From Chitinophaga pinensis (lineage in GTDB: Bacteria > Bacteroidota > Bacteroidia > 2-12-FULL-35-15), in contig CAMCYR010000035.1 of NCBI GenBank assembly GCA_945885475.1, forward strand, positions 1 to 33,603: 33,603 bases of DNA. Reading direction: 5' to 3'. Position numbers and translations under genes: made by a program. The notes beneath the pieces are model-generated. The model saw only the letters and a program-made list of their open reading frames with translations. It searched no databases and was not told the DNA's origin. Of the stretch, positions 32,043 to 33,603 are shown piece after piece (the first letter of the stretch is position 1; every line of letters begins with the position of its first letter).

Positions 32043-32921
32043 TTATCCAGCCAACGCTTCTGCTCCACCAACGATCTCTAAAATTTCGTTTGTAATAGCT
32101 GCTTGACGAGCTTTATTGTATGTCAATTTCAATTCTTTGATCAACGCTCCTGCATTATCAGTTGCTTTGTGCATGGATGTCATACGCGCGCCGTGCTCAG
32201 CAGCGTGAGAATCTAATAATGCTTTAAACAATTGTGTTTTTAAGGAGCGTGGAATTAAATCAGCAACGATAAATTCTTTACTTGGTTCAAAAATATACTC
32301 CCCAACTTTTTTATTTTCAGTAACAGGAGGCGCCTGAACGGGCAAGTATTGTTCTGTTGTAGTTATTTGAACTGCAGCATTTTTAAATTGATTGTAGATC
32401 AATTCTACTTTATCAAATTGTAAGTCAACAAAAACCTGCATAATTTTTTCAGCAACCGGAGCAACATTCAAGAATGTTAATTCATCAAACAATTCGTTTA
32501 AGCCACGTGGCATATCCGAACCAATGATTCCGTATTCTGTTTTCTTAAAATAATCTGATGCTTTTTTACCGATACACAATACGCTTACATTGTTTCCTTT
32601 GTAATCTTCGCGCGCCAATTTACTGGCTGCCTTCAAAACATTTGCATTAAATCCGCCACACAATCCACGGTTAGAAGTAATCACCACTAACAAAACATTT
32701 TTTACAGGACGTTGTTTCGAATATTGTCCATCTGAACTGTCCAAACTTGCGCTTAAGTTCTCTAAAATGTCTTTCAGTTTACTTGCATACGGACGCATTT
32801 GAGTAATTGCATCCTGAGCCCTGCGCAACTTAGCAGCACTCACCATTTTCATGGCACTCGTAATTTGCTGTGTAGAACTTACGGATACTATTCGGTTACG
32901 AACCTCTTTTAAATTTGCCAT
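32043..32921 (-). CDS. atpG: ATP synthase F1 subunit gamma
   Basis: The central rotor stalk of F1, linking the c-ring to the alpha3beta3 head. 292 aa. The N-terminal helix MANLKEVRNRIVSVSSTQQI with TSAMKMVSAAKLRRAQ is the classic gamma start. VITSNRGLCGGFN follows, and the C-terminal helix ASMHKATDNAGALI-type sequence (here RMTSMHKATDNAGALIKELK) with NKARQAAITNEILEIVGGAE completes the coiled coil. 73 nt after atpA on the same strand. Confidence 0.98.
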   Translation of the reverse strand: MANLKEVRNRIVSVSSTQQITSAMKMVSAAKLRRAQDAITQMRPYASKLKDILENLSASLDSSDGQYSKQRPVKNVLLVVITSNRGLCGGFNANVLKAASKLAREDYKGNNVSVLCIGKKASDYFKKTEYGIIGSDMPRGLNELFDELTFLNVAPVAEKIMQVFVDLQFDKVELIYNQFKNAAVQITTTEQYLPVQAPPVTENKKVGEYIFEPSKEFIVADLIPRSLKTQLFKALLDSHAAEHGARMTSMHKATDNAGALIKELKLTYNKARQAAITNEILEIVGGAEALAG

Positions 32922-32947
32922 TTTATTAGATGTTAGACCAAAGATGT

Positions 32948-32975
32948 GAGATGTGAGATAATGGTCTCACGTCTC
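32948..32975. repeat. Hairpin between atpA and atpG
   Basis: GAGATGTGAGA (32948-32958) and TCTCACGTCTC (32965-32975) make an 11 bp stem with one G-U and a 6 nt loop; GATGTGA is also tandemly doubled. There is no T-run, so it may adjust mRNA stability or subunit stoichiometry, or be an inserted palindromic repeat. Confidence 0.6.
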
Positions 32976-32994
32976 AAATCTATTGTCTCAATTC

Positions 32995-33603
32995 TTATTT
33001 ATAATTTGCAGATAAATCTTTTGCTACTGCTTCCAAAACGTTTGTGATCTCGTCAGTAAATTTTCCTGCTTTCAAGTCATTTAAAACATTCTTGTGTTTC
33101 GCTTCTAGGAAAGAAATATATTCTGCCTCAAATTCTTTTACTTTATTAATTGGAATATTACGCAATAAACCTTTTGTACCACAATAAATAATTGCAATTT
33201 GTTGCTCAACACGAGCAGGAGAAAACTGAGCTTGTTTCAAGATCTCCACGTTACGTGCACCTTTATCAAGAACCGATTTTGTTGCTGCATCTAGGTCAGA
33301 ACCGAATTTAGAGAATGCCTCTAACTCACGGTATTGTGCCTGATCCAACTTCAAAGTACCAGCTACTTTCTTCATTGATTTGATTTGAGCGTTACCACCC
33401 ACACGTGATACAGAGATACCAACGTTAATTGCCGGACGAACACCGGCGTTGAACAGGTTCAACTCCAAGAAAATCTGACCATCCGTAATAGAAATTACGT
33501 TTGTTGGAATGTATGCAGAAACGTCACCCGCTTGTGTTTCAATGATTGGTAAAGCTGTTAATGATCCACCACCTTTAACGATATCCTTGATAGAATCCGG
33601 TAA
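32995..33603 (-). CDS. atpA: ATP synthase F1 subunit alpha, C-terminal part
   Basis: Partial: the frame is open to the right edge, so only the last ~202 residues are seen. The visible part begins [20 protein letters not shown], then [26 protein letters not shown], and [20 protein letters not shown], the conserved end of the nucleotide-binding domain with the Arg finger region (SVSRVGG). The C-terminal helical bundle ends KDLSANYK. Alpha subunits carry non-catalytic ATP sites in the F1 head. Confidence 0.98.
   Translation of the reverse strand, partial: LPDSIKDIVKGGGSLTALPIIETQAGDVSAYIPTNVISITDGQIFLELNLFNAGVRPAINVGISVSRVGGNAQIKSMKKVAGTLKLDQAQYRELEAFSKFGSDLDAATKSVLDKGARNVEILKQAQFSPARVEQQIAIIYCGTKGLLRNIPINKVKEFEAEYISFLEAKHKNVLNDLKAGKFTDEITNVLEAVAKDLSANYK

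Noticed and set aside
1-33603. CRISPR array, prophage or large defence system
   Set aside because: No regularly spaced repeats, no phage structural genes, integrase, nuclease-helicase or toxin-antitoxin pair were seen.

Overview
The window looks like a chromosome segment of a low-GC member of the Bacteroidota. The evidence is a type IX secretion (T9SS) C-terminal tail, a carboxypeptidase-regulatory/plug/beta-barrel outer-membrane protein, a reg-propeller + Y_Y_Y sensor fused to a SpoIIE phosphatase, the atpA-atpG order, and repeated TAnnTTTG -7 promoter boxes with little sign of Shine-Dalgarno sequences. I cannot name a genus.

Layout. 1-1000: a repeat-rich stretch with a ~100 bp inverted-repeat-ended element (A1), a conserved hairpin joined to the first ten codons of a four-helix-bundle (23S-IVS-like) gene (B1), and the body of such a gene lacking its start. 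Both gene pieces carry the same 16 bp direct repeat 502 bp apart, and joining them across it would rebuild one intact 114-codon gene. 1069-2442: Sel1-repeat membrane protein. 2443-3010: promoter, second copies A2 and B2, then tRNA-Leu(CAA). 3143-8262: housekeeping genes prs, rplY, pth, a T9SS-secreted protein and uvrC. 8315-13446 (minus): GT39-like membrane glycosyltransferase, gpsA, a doubtful small ORF, lysS with a winged-helix-like tail. 13613-16462: SIS-family sugar-phosphate isomerase, lipB, and a JmjC/cupin-8 protein with an HxA instead of HxD iron motif.

16520-19465 is a likely light-response module: a CarH/LitR-type MerR-cobalamin regulator, an ECF sigma factor and a class I photolyase. 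The sigma-photolyase promoter is overlaid by two 32 bp inverted-repeat modules 43 bp apart. I infer that the B12 photoreceptor represses this promoter in the dark.

19625-22085: an overlapping three-gene unit (ABC ATPase, ABC-2 permease, LolA-like exported protein). 22118-23096: an RluE-like pseudouridine synthase facing a small conserved-type protein. 23194-27809: an exported coiled-coil protein translationally coupled to a sensor/PP2C phosphatase. 27975-30482 (minus): outer-membrane beta-barrel protein. 30585-30712: a tiny promoter-ORF-hairpin unit. 30725-31063 (minus): C-terminal remnant of homoserine dehydrogenase. 31269-31868: CvpA-like protein. Then, after a bidirectional terminator, atpG and the C-terminal part of atpA, which runs off the right edge.
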